DNA of 64,000 bases from Clostridia bacterium (lineage in GTDB: Bacteria; Bacillota; Clostridia; Oscillospirales; CAG-272). Positions 8,329 through 17,224 of the stretch are shown here, piece after piece. Numbering within the stretch: position 1 is the first letter of the stretch; each line of letters begins with the position of its first letter. Position numbers and translations under genes: made by a program. The DNA is taken from contig JAFTRE010000011.1 in assembly GCA_017462385.1 (NCBI GenBank), positions 88,391 through 152,390 on the forward strand, given 5' to 3'. The notes beneath the pieces are model-generated. The model made no database searches and was not told the DNA's origin. It was given only the letters and a program-made list of their open reading frames with translations.

Positions 8329-9108
8329 ATGATAACAAAAGCACAGAGGATAGCCAACCTGCTTCGCGCCGTCTCGGGCTCTGACAAAAGAATACAGCCC
8401 ACCTCGGCGGTCATCGTGGCGGCGGGCTCCTCAAGTCGCATGGGCGAGGTAGGCGGCGTTAAAAAACAGCATATTGAGCTTTGCGGCATACCTGTAGTCG
8501 TGCGCTCCATGATGGCGTTTGAGTCATGCGAGCTGATACGGGAGATAGTCGTCGTCGCACGCGAGGACGAAATGTCTCTTTACGATGAATACCGGGGTAA
8601 ATACAGCATCACCAAGCTCTCGCACGTCGTAGCGGGCGGAAATACACGCCAGGAGTCGGTTTTGAACGGCTTTGAGGCAATAGACCCACAAGCCAAATTT
8701 GTCGCCATACATGACGGAGCACGCTGTCTTGTCACGGAGCAAATGATAGAATCGGTCTGCCTCGCGGCATACAGAAACCGTGCGGCTACAGCCGCGACTG
8801 CCGTGCGCGACACGGTGAAGCTTACCGACCGCCACGGCTTTATAGACAGCACTGTCGACCGCAACCTTGTCTGGCTGGCACAAACACCGCAGGTATTCTA
8901 CACTCCCCTTTACCGCGCCGCGGCTTACAGCGCGCGCGAGGAGGGCTTTGAGGCGACGGATGACAATTCGCTCGTCGAGCGTATACAAAACCCTGTCAAG
9001 TTAGTCGAATGCGGCAGGGAGAATATAAAGCTCACCACGCCCGATGACATCGCGCTTGCCGAGCAAATACTCGCCACACGCGAGAGCAAAAGCGAGGGGA
9101 CAACATGA
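8329..9108 (+). CDS. ispD: 2-C-methyl-D-erythritol 4-phosphate cytidylyltransferase
   Basis: IspD (259 residues) forms CDP-methylerythritol in the MEP isoprenoid pathway. The nucleotide-binding loop [10 protein letters not shown] is at residues 30-39 with GGVKKQ just after, and [16 protein letters not shown] and TPQVF follow in the right order. About 22 extra residues precede the usual beginning. The ATG at 8329 lacks a clear ribosome site. The stop overlaps the ispF start by four bases (ATGA at 9105-9108), so the two steps are translationally coupled. Confidence 0.93.
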   Translation: MITKAQRIANLLRAVSGSDKRIQPTSAVIVAAGSSSRMGEVGGVKKQHIELCGIPVVVRSMMAFESCELIREIVVVAREDEMSLYDEYRGKYSITKLSHVVAGGNTRQESVLNGFEAIDPQAKFVAIHDGARCLVTEQMIESVCLAAYRNRAATAATAVRDTVKLTDRHGFIDSTVDRNLVWLAQTPQVFYTPLYRAAAYSAREEGFEATDDNSLVERIQNPVKLVECGRENIKLTTPDDIALAEQILATRESKSEGTT

Positions 9109-9572
9109 GAATAGGTCACGGTTATGATGTTCACCGTCTTGTAGAGCAACGGCGGCTGATACTGGGCGGTGTTGACATTGCCCACACAAAAGGGCTGCTG
9201 GGGCATTCGGATGCGGATGTATTGCTGCACGCCATAATGGATGCACTGCTGGGCGCGGCGGCAATGGGCGACATAGGCGCTCACTTTCCCGACACCGATC
9301 CCCGCTACGCGGGTGCGGACAGTATGCTTCTTACCCGACATGTGGCAAAGCTGTTGCGTGATGCGTGCTACAGCATCGTAAATATAGACGCAACAATTAT
9401 CGCACAGGCTCCCAAGCTCGCGCCCCACATCCCCGCAATGCGACAGAATATTGCCGGCGCACTGGGTATTGATGTAAGTCAAGTCAGCGTCAAAGCGACG
9501 ACCGAAGAGCGGCTCGGCTTTACGGGCGACGGCTCGGGAATTGCCGCGCACGCGGTCTGTCTTATCGATTAA
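9105..9572 (+). CDS. ispF: 2-C-methyl-D-erythritol 2,4-cyclodiphosphate synthase
   Basis: IspF (155 residues) cyclises CDP-methylerythritol phosphate in the MEP pathway. The metal ligands Asp8 and His10 are in GHGYDVHRL and His42 is in [22 protein letters not shown] and [17 protein letters not shown] complete the trimer active site. The gene overlaps the end of ispD by 4 bases, the usual arrangement; the last gene of the long + strand run. Confidence 0.95.
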   Translation: MRIGHGYDVHRLVEQRRLILGGVDIAHTKGLLGHSDADVLLHAIMDALLGAAAMGDIGAHFPDTDPRYAGADSMLLTRHVAKLLRDACYSIVNIDATIIAQAPKLAPHIPAMRQNIAGALGIDVSQVSVKATTEERLGFTGDGSGIAAHAVCLID

Positions 9573-9584
9573 AATAACAAATGT

Positions 9585-9606
9585 CCGTCCCGCCGCGGCG
9601 GGACGG
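9585..9606 (+). terminator. GC-rich hairpin after ispF
   Basis: A perfect 10-bp stem (CCGTCCCGCC / GGCGGGACGG, two-base centre) lies 13 bases after the ispF stop. No T-run follows directly, so it may be an RNA-stabilising 3' hairpin or a weak terminator. The remaining 180 bases to rpe show no gene. Confidence 0.55.
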
Positions 9607-9793
9607 GCACAGTATAAGCTCCGCAGTGTTGTTTTTTACGTCCGCCCTTTTGAATATCCTTCACTGCGGCGCATATACGGATCTTTTATGAGTAATAAGG
9701 AGCAGCATTACTTTAATATTGTATGCAAATTCTCCCCTATTTGACATAAAAAATTATTTTTCGGCAAACAGCCGGGAAAGGCTTAATATCCAC

Positions 9794-10456
9794 ATGAAAT
9801 ATTACATCTCCCCCTCACTGCTGGCGGCGGATTTTACCCGGCTTGGTGACGAAGTCAAAAAAATCGAGCGCGGCGGCGCTGCCATGTTGCACCTTGACGT
9901 AATGGACGGCACATTCGTGCCAAATATAAGCTTTGGGTTGCCCGTTATTGAGTCCTTGCGTCCGATATCCTCGCTGATATTTGACGTCCACCTCATGATA
10001 ACAGAGCCGCACCGCTATATAGAGCGCTTCGCCGAGGCAGGCGCGGACATTATAACCTTTCATTACGAAAGCAACAGCGATGTAGCATCAACTATCGAGC
10101 TGATAAAAAAAGCGGGCAAGCGCGTCTCGCTGTCCATCTCGCCCGACACACCCGCCGAGGCGATATTCCCTTACCTTTCCGAGCTTGACATGGTGCTGGT
10201 CATGACCGTATACCCCGGATTTGGCGGCCAGAAGCTCATTCCCGCAACGCTCCAAAAGGTCAAGGCTCTGCGCGACTACATTACCGAGCATTCGCTGTCC
10301 GTAAATATCGAGGTCGACGGCGGCATATCGCCCGCCAATGTTGCCGACGTAGCACGTGCAGGCGCAAATGTCATCGTCGCCGGCTCCAGCGTGTTCCATG
10401 CAGATGACCCCACCGCGGCAATATCGGCAATGCTTCAAGGGGCAAGTAATACATAA
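9794..10456 (+). CDS. rpe: Ribulose-phosphate 3-epimerase
   Basis: Rpe (220 residues) interconverts ribulose 5-phosphate and xylulose 5-phosphate. The TIM-barrel motifs are complete: ISPSLLAADF, HLDVMDGTFVPN with His33 and Asp35 as metal ligands, FDVHLMI, TVYPGFGGQ and IEVDGGI. The frame is open back to 9719 but the family-type start is the ATG at 9794, with AAAGG at 9777-9781. It works in the same pentose phosphate steps as rpiB nearby, but is separated from that run by 220 bases. Confidence 0.95.
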   Translation: MKYYISPSLLAADFTRLGDEVKKIERGGAAMLHLDVMDGTFVPNISFGLPVIESLRPISSLIFDVHLMITEPHRYIERFAEAGADIITFHYESNSDVASTIELIKKAGKRVSLSISPDTPAEAIFPYLSELDMVLVMTVYPGFGGQKLIPATLQKVKALRDYITEHSLSVNIEVDGGISPANVADVARAGANVIVAGSSVFHADDPTAAISAMLQGASNT

Positions 10457-10491
10457 ACAAAAGATCCGCTGAAAGCGGATCTTTTGTTTAT
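10453..10491. terminator. Bidirectional terminator between rpe and mgtC-like gene
   Basis: A near-perfect 18-bp stem with a GAA loop, AT-rich at the base and GC-rich in the middle (GATCCGCT / AGCGGATC), lies between two convergent genes. T-runs are present on both strands. Confidence 0.9.
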
Positions 10492-10504
10492 GTAAATTAA
10501 ATTT

Positions 10505-11194
10505 TCAAAGCTCCTCTATCGACAGCACGCCGCGAATCGCCTGTATTTGCAGTAGCAACTGAGGGCGTTTGACGTTTTTGCCTAAATAAAGTGAGAATAT
10601 AGCGCTCATCATTTCGCCCTCGGCTTCCTTTGTGCGGGTTATTTCAATATCCGTGATACCCACGCCCATCTTTTTTATCTCTTCGGCAATCTCGCCTATG
10701 CTTTCCGTCTCGGTATATTCAATGTAAAGATTGAGTTTTTTTGCCTTTGAGGAAATATACCATTCCAGCTTGGACAAAAGTATTTCAGCGATCAGAACAA
10801 GAACTGTCGTTATCAGCCCCGCCTCATAATATCCCGTACCTATGGCAAGACCGATTATAGCCGATACCCAAAGTCCCGCGGCCGTGGTAAGTCCCTTGAC
10901 CTTATGGCGACGGGTGACGATAATGGTTCCCGCTCCGATAAAGCCGATGCCGGCGACCACCTGCGCGCCCAGACGCGCGGGGTCGGTAGTCCAGCCCTCA
11001 GTCATAAGGAACTGACTGGTCATCATAGTCATAGCGGCACCCAAACAAACCAAAGTATGCGTGCGAAACCCCGCAGGGCGGCGCTTGGTCTCACGTTCAA
11101 GGCCGATCAGACCGCCGCAAATAACGGCAAGCACCATGCGAATTATAATCGAGATAACATTAAAATCTCTTAAGCTATGTATAAAATCATTCAT
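10505..11194 (-). CDS. MgtC/SapB-family membrane protein (second copy)
   Basis: A 229-residue inner-membrane protein of the MgtC/SapB family. The conserved N-terminal half has hydrophobic helices and the signatures GGLIGLERETKRRPAGFRTH, LVCLGAA, GIGFIGAGTII and VKGLTTAAGLW; the C-terminal half is a soluble ACT-like domain. MgtC proteins are linked with survival in low magnesium and with modulation of ATP synthase in pathogens, but most relatives in free-living bacteria have no proven role. It follows its paralogue by 12 bases and is the last gene of the htrA-mgtC-mgtC string. Confidence 0.9.
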   Translation of the reverse strand: MNDFIHSLRDFNVISIIIRMVLAVICGGLIGLERETKRRPAGFRTHTLVCLGAAMTMMTSQFLMTEGWTTDPARLGAQVVAGIGFIGAGTIIVTRRHKVKGLTTAAGLWVSAIIGLAIGTGYYEAGLITTVLVLIAEILLSKLEWYISSKAKKLNLYIEYTETESIGEIAEEIKKMGVGITDIEITRTKEAEGEMMSAIFSLYLGKNVKRPQLLLQIQAIRGVLSIEEL

Positions 11195-11206
11195 GCTCTT
11201 CCCTCC

Positions 11207-11929
11207 TTATATCTCTTCCAATGACCTTATAGCCCCAACGCCTGCAAGCTTTGCGATTATGGTCGAATGTGGCTGTTTTTCGGGAAGCCGCATGGAAAAC
11301 ACAGCGCCGGCATACGCTCCGGAATTTGGATCTGCCTTGTTTATTTCTATATCATATATACGTATTTTTTCACTCTTTATGGCATCAATAACGGTACCTA
11401 TATCATTTATATCCGTCAGCTCAACATATATATTGATATTACGAGCGCGCGACATGACTGCACTCTCGAGATATTTCATAAAGGTTATAGACATAAGTAT
11501 CAGCACTCCTCCGAGCACCGCACCAAGATAAAAACCAGCACCGATGGCAAGACCCATGCAGGCAGATGCCCAAAGGCCTGCGGCAGTGGTAAGTCCCTTG
11601 ACCTCCTGCCTACCCGTCACGATTATAGTTCCTGCACCGAGAAAGCCGATACCGTTTATGACCTGCGCTCCAAGACGCGAAACGTCTGTTGTACGCCCCA
11701 CATATGCGGGGTTAGAGGCAAGGCCTACTGCAATATACTGGCCGATAAGCATAGTGAGTGCCGCACCCATGCAGACCAGCATATGAGTGCGGAAACCGGC
11801 GGGGCGGCGCCGCCTGCCGCGTTCGATACCGATGATGCCGCCACACAGCATAGCTATCATCAGCCGAACAGCGGCAGAAAGAGGCCCCGGCTCGCCAAGT
11901 GTTTGTATTATTTCGGAAAAATCAGACAT
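11207..11929 (-). CDS. MgtC/SapB-family membrane protein (first copy)
   Basis: A 240-residue paralogue of the following gene, with the same order of motifs: GGIIGIERGRRRRPAGFRTH, LVCMGAALTM, GIGFLGAGTII and VKGLTTAAGLWAS in the membrane half, then an ACT-like soluble tail. It differs by a short insertion (PAYVGRTTDVSR) before the third helix. It starts 18 bases after the htrA stop, implying cotranscription. Tandem duplication with later divergence is the simplest origin. Confidence 0.9.
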   Translation of the reverse strand: MSDFSEIIQTLGEPGPLSAAVRLMIAMLCGGIIGIERGRRRRPAGFRTHMLVCMGAALTMLIGQYIAVGLASNPAYVGRTTDVSRLGAQVINGIGFLGAGTIIVTGRQEVKGLTTAAGLWASACMGLAIGAGFYLGAVLGGVLILMSITFMKYLESAVMSRARNINIYVELTDINDIGTVIDAIKSEKIRIYDIEINKADPNSGAYAGAVFSMRLPEKQPHSTIIAKLAGVGAIRSLEEI

Positions 11930-11947
11930 TTAAAAAGCTCTCCATAA

Positions 11948-13408
11948 TTATTGCTCTGTTCCGAGCGTGATAGTGGTAGTGTTATACAAGCCGTCACGGT
12001 AATATTTTATGGTGACCGTGTCGCCGCCGTATTTGTTGTTAACGATAGTCATAACATCGTAAATATCATCGACTGCTTTGCCGTCAACCTCGACGATTAT
12101 ATCGCCGACGCGCAGCTTATTTGCGGCGTCAAGTCCCTCGGTGACCTCAATAATGAGAACACCCGTAATGGGAGCAACACCCGTTGTACCGTCCTCAAAA
12201 GTATACTGCTCTCCCTCACGAACGCCGCCCGCGGTAATACCTATAAGCGGACGCTTTGAAGCAACCCCCGATGAGCTGCTCGTCGAGCCGTGTTCCTTTA
12301 TTTCATTCAGTATCGTCATGGCACCATTTATCGGGATCGCAAAGCCGATACCGTCATAATCTCCGCTGAGTTTCATGGTAATGATACCTATGACCTGACC
12401 GCGGTCATTGATAAGCGGACCTCCCGAGTTGCCGGGGTTGACCGCCGCGTTAGTCTGAATAAGCGTCATACGCTTAACCATAACGCCGGTGTCATCATAT
12501 ATTTTGGTGTCGCGGCTGATGGCCGAGATAATGCCGTCGGTCGTAGTACCTGCAAAATCAAGTCCTGCGGGTGTTCCTATTGCCACGGCAAGCTCGCCGA
12601 CAATAAGCTCATCGGAATTTCCCAGCTCCGCGGCCGGCAGTCCGCTTGCATCTATCTTTATCAGTGCAAGATCAGACAGCTCGTCACCGCCCACATATAT
12701 AGCCTCATATTCTGTCTTATCCGACAAGACAACGCGGTATGAAAGTCCTTCGTCAACAACATGATAGTTCGTTGCGATATAGCCGTCCTCCGAAAGGATG
12801 ATACCGGTGCCAACACCTGTCGTAGTTGTACTTCCGTATGGAATCGTCACCTCAATTCCGACCACCGAGGGCTTCACCTTATCGGCTATTTCGGCGATAG
12901 TCAGCACGCCGCTCTCGCTGTCGTACTCTCGCACAAAAATAGTTCTGGTGATATCGGGGGTAAACATACCTGTTTCCATCATAACAACGCCAAGCAACGT
13001 GACAAGGCAGATCGAAAAAGCAATTGTCATTATGATGGCATAGCTAAGTACGCCGGAGCCCCTCCGGCGCTTTTTGTCGTCGTGACGACGCTGTTCCTCA
13101 TAGCTCCAATGATACTGTGCATCGGGAGCACGCTGTTGCTCGCGACGGGGCAGAATCTCCGGCTCTCGGGGCAATACCTCGGGCTCTCGGGGTGTGACCG
13201 GCGGGATAAGCTCGGGAGCATTGCTGTTTCCCCAATCGCTTTTAGGCTGTGGAGCGACTATTTCTGTTTTTTCGATTTTTTCAACCTCACCTGGCTTTTG
13301 CTCGGGGGCGGTACGGGGGTCTGAAGAGGCGGAGATGTCCTTTTTGGTGTCCTCAGCGCCTATTTCATCACAGTTATCGGACAGTCCATAGTTTTTGTTT
13401 TCTTGCAT
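11948..13408 (-). CDS. htrA: HtrA/DegP-like membrane-anchored serine protease
   Basis: A 486-residue envelope quality-control protease. An acidic, Pro/Glu-rich cytosolic tail (1-115) precedes one membrane helix (about 121-145), then the trypsin-like domain with the triad His216 (ATNYHVV), Asp246 (LSDLALI) and Ser328 (NPGNSGGP), then one PDZ domain (about 388-480). Length and layout match Firmicutes HtrA/YyxA/HtrB types. The start at 13408 is chosen because GGAG lies 7 bases ahead; that Shine-Dalgarno sits in the end of an 86-bp repeat inserted just upstream. An in-frame ATG at 13420 is possible. The gene lies downstream of a two-component system, as in the CssRS-htrA regulon of Bacillus, which suggests control by that pair. 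Confidence 0.93.
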   Translation of the reverse strand: MQENKNYGLSDNCDEIGAEDTKKDISASSDPRTAPEQKPGEVEKIEKTEIVAPQPKSDWGNSNAPELIPPVTPREPEVLPREPEILPRREQQRAPDAQYHWSYEEQRRHDDKKRRRGSGVLSYAIIMTIAFSICLVTLLGVVMMETGMFTPDITRTIFVREYDSESGVLTIAEIADKVKPSVVGIEVTIPYGSTTTTGVGTGIILSEDGYIATNYHVVDEGLSYRVVLSDKTEYEAIYVGGDELSDLALIKIDASGLPAAELGNSDELIVGELAVAIGTPAGLDFAGTTTDGIISAISRDTKIYDDTGVMVKRMTLIQTNAAVNPGNSGGPLINDRGQVIGIITMKLSGDYDGIGFAIPINGAMTILNEIKEHGSTSSSSGVASKRPLIGITAGGVREGEQYTFEDGTTGVAPITGVLIIEVTEGLDAANKLRVGDIIVEVDGKAVDDIYDVMTIVNNKYGGDTVTIKYYRDGLYNTTTITLGTEQ

Positions 13409-13410
13409 TA

Positions 13411-13496
13411 CAATCTCCATTCCGCCGCCTTGCGGCGGCACAAATATAATCAATGAATTTTGCCCCTCGGGCAAAATTCGTGCGTGAAAAAGTGTA
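13411..13496. repeat. 86-bp repeat, copy 1
   Basis: Identical over 86 bases to 13530-13615. It contains two hairpins: GCCGCC-TTGC-GGCGGC and GAATTTTGCCC-CTC-GGGCAAAATTC. On the minus strand its end (GGAATGGAGATTG) sits immediately before the htrA start and provides the Shine-Dalgarno. It looks like a small dispersed intergenic element rather than coding DNA. Confidence 0.85.
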
Positions 13497-13529
13497 CTTC
13501 ACTATTAAACAGATGCCACTTTCACGCTG

Positions 13530-13615
13530 CAATCTCCATTCCGCCGCCTTGCGGCGGCACAAATATAATCAATGAATTTTGCCCCTCGGGCAAAATTCGT
13601 GCGTGAAAAAGTGTA
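13530..13615. repeat. 86-bp repeat, copy 2
   Basis: Exact copy of 13411-13496, in the same orientation, separated by 33 unrelated bases. It ends 22 bases before the stop of the histidine kinase gene. The lack of any difference between copies implies recent duplication or insertion, or gene conversion. Confidence 0.85.
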
Positions 13616-13637
13616 TTCCTCGCGGCTGTTTACCGCT

Positions 13638-15128
13638 TCAATTTTCTGATTTGTTATCTCTTATATGATTTTGTCCGGGTATCTCATCAAGCGTAAAGCC
13701 AAACTCACAGTTTTGACCGTAATCGCTCTTGACCCAGATTTCCTGATCGTGCGCCTGTATTATGGTCTTGGCTATAAACAGCCCCAGTCCTACGCCGCTC
13801 TTGTCAAGTCCGCGGCTCTTATCGCTCTTATAGAAGCGCTCGAACACATACGGAATATCCTCGGGCGGTATTCCCTGACCCTCATTATAGACCGAGACCA
13901 AAATCTTCTTATCCTTATACTTCACCAGCGTCAGCCGCAGTGTTCCGCGCTCACGCGAGAACTTGACAGCGTTATCGCAAATGTTATAAAGTATCTGATA
14001 AATGGCATCACGATCTGCGCTGACTATGATATTGTCCTTGTCACACTCAAACTCAACCTCAAGATGCTTTGCGTCGATCTTTTGCTCGAACGAGATTATT
14101 ATCTGTCGCGCCATTTCGCAAATATCAAACGGTGCCATAGTAAACTTTCTGTCTCCCGCCTGCATTCGAGATATATCAAGCAGTGATGCGACAAGGCGAG
14201 AAAGTCTGCGCACCTCGGTAGCTATTATGCCCAGATAATACTCATGCTTATCCGGAGGGATGGCGCCCGCAAGTATTCCGTCGATAAAGCCCGCGATGGT
14301 CGTCATTGGAGTGCGCAGATCATGCGAGACGTTGGCGGTAAACGTGTTACGCATAGTCTCAAGGTTATCAAGCGACTCCGCCATATTATTGAATGCGACG
14401 GCAAGCTGTGCGACCTCGTCACTTCCGCGAACGGGAACGCGAACATCGAATTTACCCGCCGCAAAGCTCTTTGCGGCATTGCTCATGTCCTTGAGCGGGC
14501 TTATAACCTTTTCGGTTATAAAATAGACCGCAATTAGCGCTGCCAGCATGATCCAAAGGCTGGCGACAAGTATCGTGCGCACCATCGAGCCGAGAAGATC
14601 ATCCAGCGAGACCGATGCCGAGCAGACAAACACCGTGCCGCAAACATAGCTGTTGCTGTTGATAACGGGCGCGGCAAATATCATATGAGAATCCTCAAAA
14701 ACGCCCTCGAGATAATTGAGCTCGGATATCTCGACACCGTTTATCAGCTCATCCATAACCGCCTTGGGTATGCTCGCGCCGGTATTGACATGCGAAACCT
14801 CGCTGTCAGTATAGTGTATGATGTTACCGCTGATATCTGTGATAAGAATACTGATATCAGCAGAGTTTGCCGTGACAACGCGCATAACGGAGGTAATATC
14901 CGACTCGTTGAGCACGACAAAGGCGGAAAAGTCGGTCAGCTCTGTCCGCGCCAGCCTGTCCTCAAGATATGCCGACACCGAATGTGCCGCGCTTTCCATC
15001 TGGTCTGTACGCGAATTGACCGAATAACCGTTGACCGTCGAGGTAATGATAGCGATAAGCGCCACAAAGCTGATCAGAATGATCAGCATAAAAACGGTTA
15101 TGTACTTTGCAAAAATGCTTTTGAACAT
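13638..15128 (-). CDS. Sensor histidine kinase with HAMP domain
   Basis: A 496-residue membrane kinase. Transmembrane helices lie at about 8-32 and 185-207 and enclose an extracytoplasmic sensor of about 150 residues; a HAMP linker follows (to about 258), then the H-box with the phospho-acceptor His269 (NVSHDLRTP) and a complete HATPase_c domain with N, G1 (DKSGVGLGL) and G2 boxes. The response regulator gene ends 40 bases upstream, so the two form one operon. What the sensor detects is unknown; the htrA and mgtC genes downstream suggest envelope stress. Confidence 0.93.
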   Translation of the reverse strand: MFKSIFAKYITVFMLIILISFVALIAIITSTVNGYSVNSRTDQMESAAHSVSAYLEDRLARTELTDFSAFVVLNESDITSVMRVVTANSADISILITDISGNIIHYTDSEVSHVNTGASIPKAVMDELINGVEISELNYLEGVFEDSHMIFAAPVINSNSYVCGTVFVCSASVSLDDLLGSMVRTILVASLWIMLAALIAVYFITEKVISPLKDMSNAAKSFAAGKFDVRVPVRGSDEVAQLAVAFNNMAESLDNLETMRNTFTANVSHDLRTPMTTIAGFIDGILAGAIPPDKHEYYLGIIATEVRRLSRLVASLLDISRMQAGDRKFTMAPFDICEMARQIIISFEQKIDAKHLEVEFECDKDNIIVSADRDAIYQILYNICDNAVKFSRERGTLRLTLVKYKDKKILVSVYNEGQGIPPEDIPYVFERFYKSDKSRGLDKSGVGLGLFIAKTIIQAHDQEIWVKSDYGQNCEFGFTLDEIPGQNHIRDNKSEN

Positions 15129-15168
15129 AATAGCGCTCCCCTATCCTTGCCTCACGGTACAATTTTTA

Positions 15169-15867
15169 TCAGTTTAACAGTTCGAATTTATATCCGACGC
15201 CCCAAACGGTCTTAAGCTGCCAACGATCGGATGTTCCGTCCAGCTTTTCGCGCAGTCTCTTGATATGCACGTCGACGGTGCGCGAGTCTCCGAGGTAATC
15301 GAAACCCCACACCTTATCGAGCAGCTGGTCACGGGTAAATACGCGGTTGTAGTTAGCCGCGAGGAAGTACAACAGCTCCAGTTCTTTAGGAGGGATATCC
15401 ACGGGCTTACCGTTGAGTTTGAGCTCATATTTCTGCTTGCTTATTTCAATGCCCTCGTATTTGATGACCTCGCCGTCATCGTCACTGTTGTTATTATGTG
15501 CGGAATAGCGGCGAAGCACCGCCTTGATGCGTGCGGAAAGCTCCTTCATATCAAAGGGCTTGACAACAAAGTCGTCCGCCCCCAGCTCCAGTCCCAGCAC
15601 CTTGTCGAAAACATCGCCCTTTGCCGTTATCATAATGACGGGCTTGGAAGACATTTCGCGTATTTCGCGAAGCACCTGCCAGCCGTCCTTTTTGGGCATC
15701 ATGACGTCGAGCAGCACCAAGTCGGGCTCGAATATTTTAAACGTCGAGACACCTTCGGCACCGTCATTTGCGGTCTTTACCTCATAGCCCTCATTTTCAA
15801 AATAAAGGCGCAGCATTTCGGAAATATTCTGATCGTCGTCAACAACGAGTATTTTGGTATCCAGCAT
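15169..15867 (-). CDS. OmpR/PhoB-family response regulator
   Basis: A 232-residue two-domain regulator. The receiver has the acidic pocket (Asp10-12), the phospho-acceptor Asp54 (LLDVMMP), Thr81 and Lys103; the C-terminal winged helix has ELELLYFLAANYNRVFTRDQLL and VDVHIKRLREKL. It is first in the operon with the histidine kinase. It likely binds direct repeats upstream of its own and target promoters. Confidence 0.95.
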   Translation of the reverse strand: MLDTKILVVDDDQNISEMLRLYFENEGYEVKTANDGAEGVSTFKIFEPDLVLLDVMMPKKDGWQVLREIREMSSKPVIMITAKGDVFDKVLGLELGADDFVVKPFDMKELSARIKAVLRRYSAHNNNSDDDGEVIKYEGIEISKQKYELKLNGKPVDIPPKELELLYFLAANYNRVFTRDQLLDKVWGFDYLGDSRTVDVHIKRLREKLDGTSDRWQLKTVWGVGYKFELLN

Positions 15868-15931
15868 TTATCCTAACCTCCATGTCATATTATTTATCGG
15901 TCACTGCCCCGCGGACAGTTGCATTCATTTT

Positions 15932-15959
15932 ATTATACCACTTTATTTAATATTTGCAA
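15932..15959 (-). promoter_or_regulatory. Promoter of the two-component operon
   Basis: On the minus strand TTGCAA (15954-15959) and TATAAT (15932-15937) with a 16-base spacer lie about 65 bases before the response regulator start. Confidence 0.65.
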
Positions 15960-16011
15960 AGAGTTTTTTTCGTTTTTTATATATATTTTTGCTCGGTTTT
16001 TCAATATTCTC

Positions 16012-16040
16012 TTGCCAAAACCGAAAAAATATTATATAAT
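16012..16040 (+). promoter_or_regulatory. Promoter of ychF-trmB-truB
   Basis: TTGCCA (16012-16017) and TATAAT (16035-16040) with a 17-base spacer, about 90 bases before the ychF ATG and divergent from the two-component promoter. Confidence 0.7.
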
Positions 16041-16129
16041 TATAATGAGATAAATTGCGAATGTCAAAATAAGGCGGAGGAGCTATGGCTTCTGCACGCC
16101 CAAAAAGAAAGGTACGGTAAATAAGACTC

Positions 16130-17221
16130 ATGAAACTCGGCATAGTCGGACTTCCCAATGTCGGAAAAAGCACCCTGTTCAACGCACTTACAAACGCCGG
16201 CGCCGAATCGGCTAACTACCCCTTCTGCACCATCGACCCCAACGTCGGCATCGTGCCCGTTCCGGACGAGCGTCTGGACGAGCTTGCAAAAATGTATAAC
16301 CCCGAAAAATACACACCCGCGACCATTGAATTTGTCGACATCGCGGGTCTTGTCCGCGGCGCGTCGCAGGGCGAGGGACTCGGAAATAAATTTCTCTCGC
16401 ACATCCGAGAGGTGGACGCCATCGTCCACGTCATCCGTTGCTTTGAAGACAGCAACATAATACATGTCGACGGCAACGTTGACCCCATGCGCGACCTTGA
16501 AACCATCAACATGGAGCTCATTTTCTCGGACATCGAGCTGCTTGAGCGTCGTCTCGACCGCACACGCAAGGCGGCAAAAAGCGACAAATCTCTGAACGCC
16601 GAGATCGAGGTTCTCGAAGCACTCCACGCAAAGCTGTCCGATGGCATATGCGCCCGCGCGGCAGGTCTTTCGGACGACGAGCGCGCAATGCTCGACGGCA
16701 CTCCCCTGCTCACACTCAAGCCCATAATCTATGTTGCAAATGTCAGCGAGGACGACGTGTCCGATCCCGAGAGCAACGAGCTTTACCAAAGGCTCAAAGC
16801 CCACGCGGAAAGCGAGGGCGCCGAGGTCATCGCGGTCTGCGCACAGATTGAGGCGGAGATCGCCGAGCTTGACGGCGAGGAAAAGGCGGCATTCCTTGAA
16901 GACATGGGAATCGCCGAGTCGGGACTTGAGCGCCTTATCAAAGCAAGCTATTCCCTGCTGGGACTTATCAGCTATCTGACCGCGGGCCCCAAAGAAGTCC
17001 GCGCCTGGACCATCACCCGCGGAACAAAAGCACCGCAAGCGGCGGGCAAGATACACAGCGACTTCGAGCGCGGCTTTATTCGCGCCGAAATAGTATCCTA
17101 TGACGACCTCATGCGCGAGGGTAGCATGACATCAGTCAAGGAAAAGGGACTACTCCGCAGCGAGGGCAAGGAATATGTCATCCGCGACGGCGACGTCGTT
17201 CTGTTCCGCTTCAACGTATAA
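16130..17221 (+). CDS. ychF: Redox-regulated ATPase YchF (Obg-like)
   Basis: A 363-residue P-loop protein of the OLA1/YchF group, which binds ribosomes and hydrolyses ATP rather than GTP. The P-loop GLPNVGKST is at residues 7-15, followed by NYPFCTIDPNVG, DIAGLVRGASQGEGLGN and, at the end, the TGS domain with AWTITRGTKAPQAAGKIHSDFERGFIRAE. Length is normal. It is followed 3 bases later by trmB. Confidence 0.95.
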   Translation: MKLGIVGLPNVGKSTLFNALTNAGAESANYPFCTIDPNVGIVPVPDERLDELAKMYNPEKYTPATIEFVDIAGLVRGASQGEGLGNKFLSHIREVDAIVHVIRCFEDSNIIHVDGNVDPMRDLETINMELIFSDIELLERRLDRTRKAAKSDKSLNAEIEVLEALHAKLSDGICARAAGLSDDERAMLDGTPLLTLKPIIYVANVSEDDVSDPESNELYQRLKAHAESEGAEVIAVCAQIEAEIAELDGEEKAAFLEDMGIAESGLERLIKASYSLLGLISYLTAGPKEVRAWTITRGTKAPQAAGKIHSDFERGFIRAEIVSYDDLMREGSMTSVKEKGLLRSEGKEYVIRDGDVVLFRFNV

Positions 17222-17224
17222 GAC

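Noticed and set aside
9585..9606. Strong intrinsic terminator after ispF
   Set aside because: The stem is perfect but lacks an adjacent T-run, so it was kept only as a hairpin of uncertain function.
9741..9746. TTGACA before rpe as a promoter
   Set aside because: No acceptable -10 hexamer lies 16-18 bases downstream, so no promoter is claimed there.
13411..13615. Possible CRISPR array from repeated sequence
   Set aside because: Only two copies of an 86-bp unit with a 33-base gap, no spacer series and no cas genes; interpreted as a dispersed repeat.
16064..17056. 330-codon minus-strand frame inside ychF
   Set aside because: No start signals; YchF on the other strand is unmistakable.
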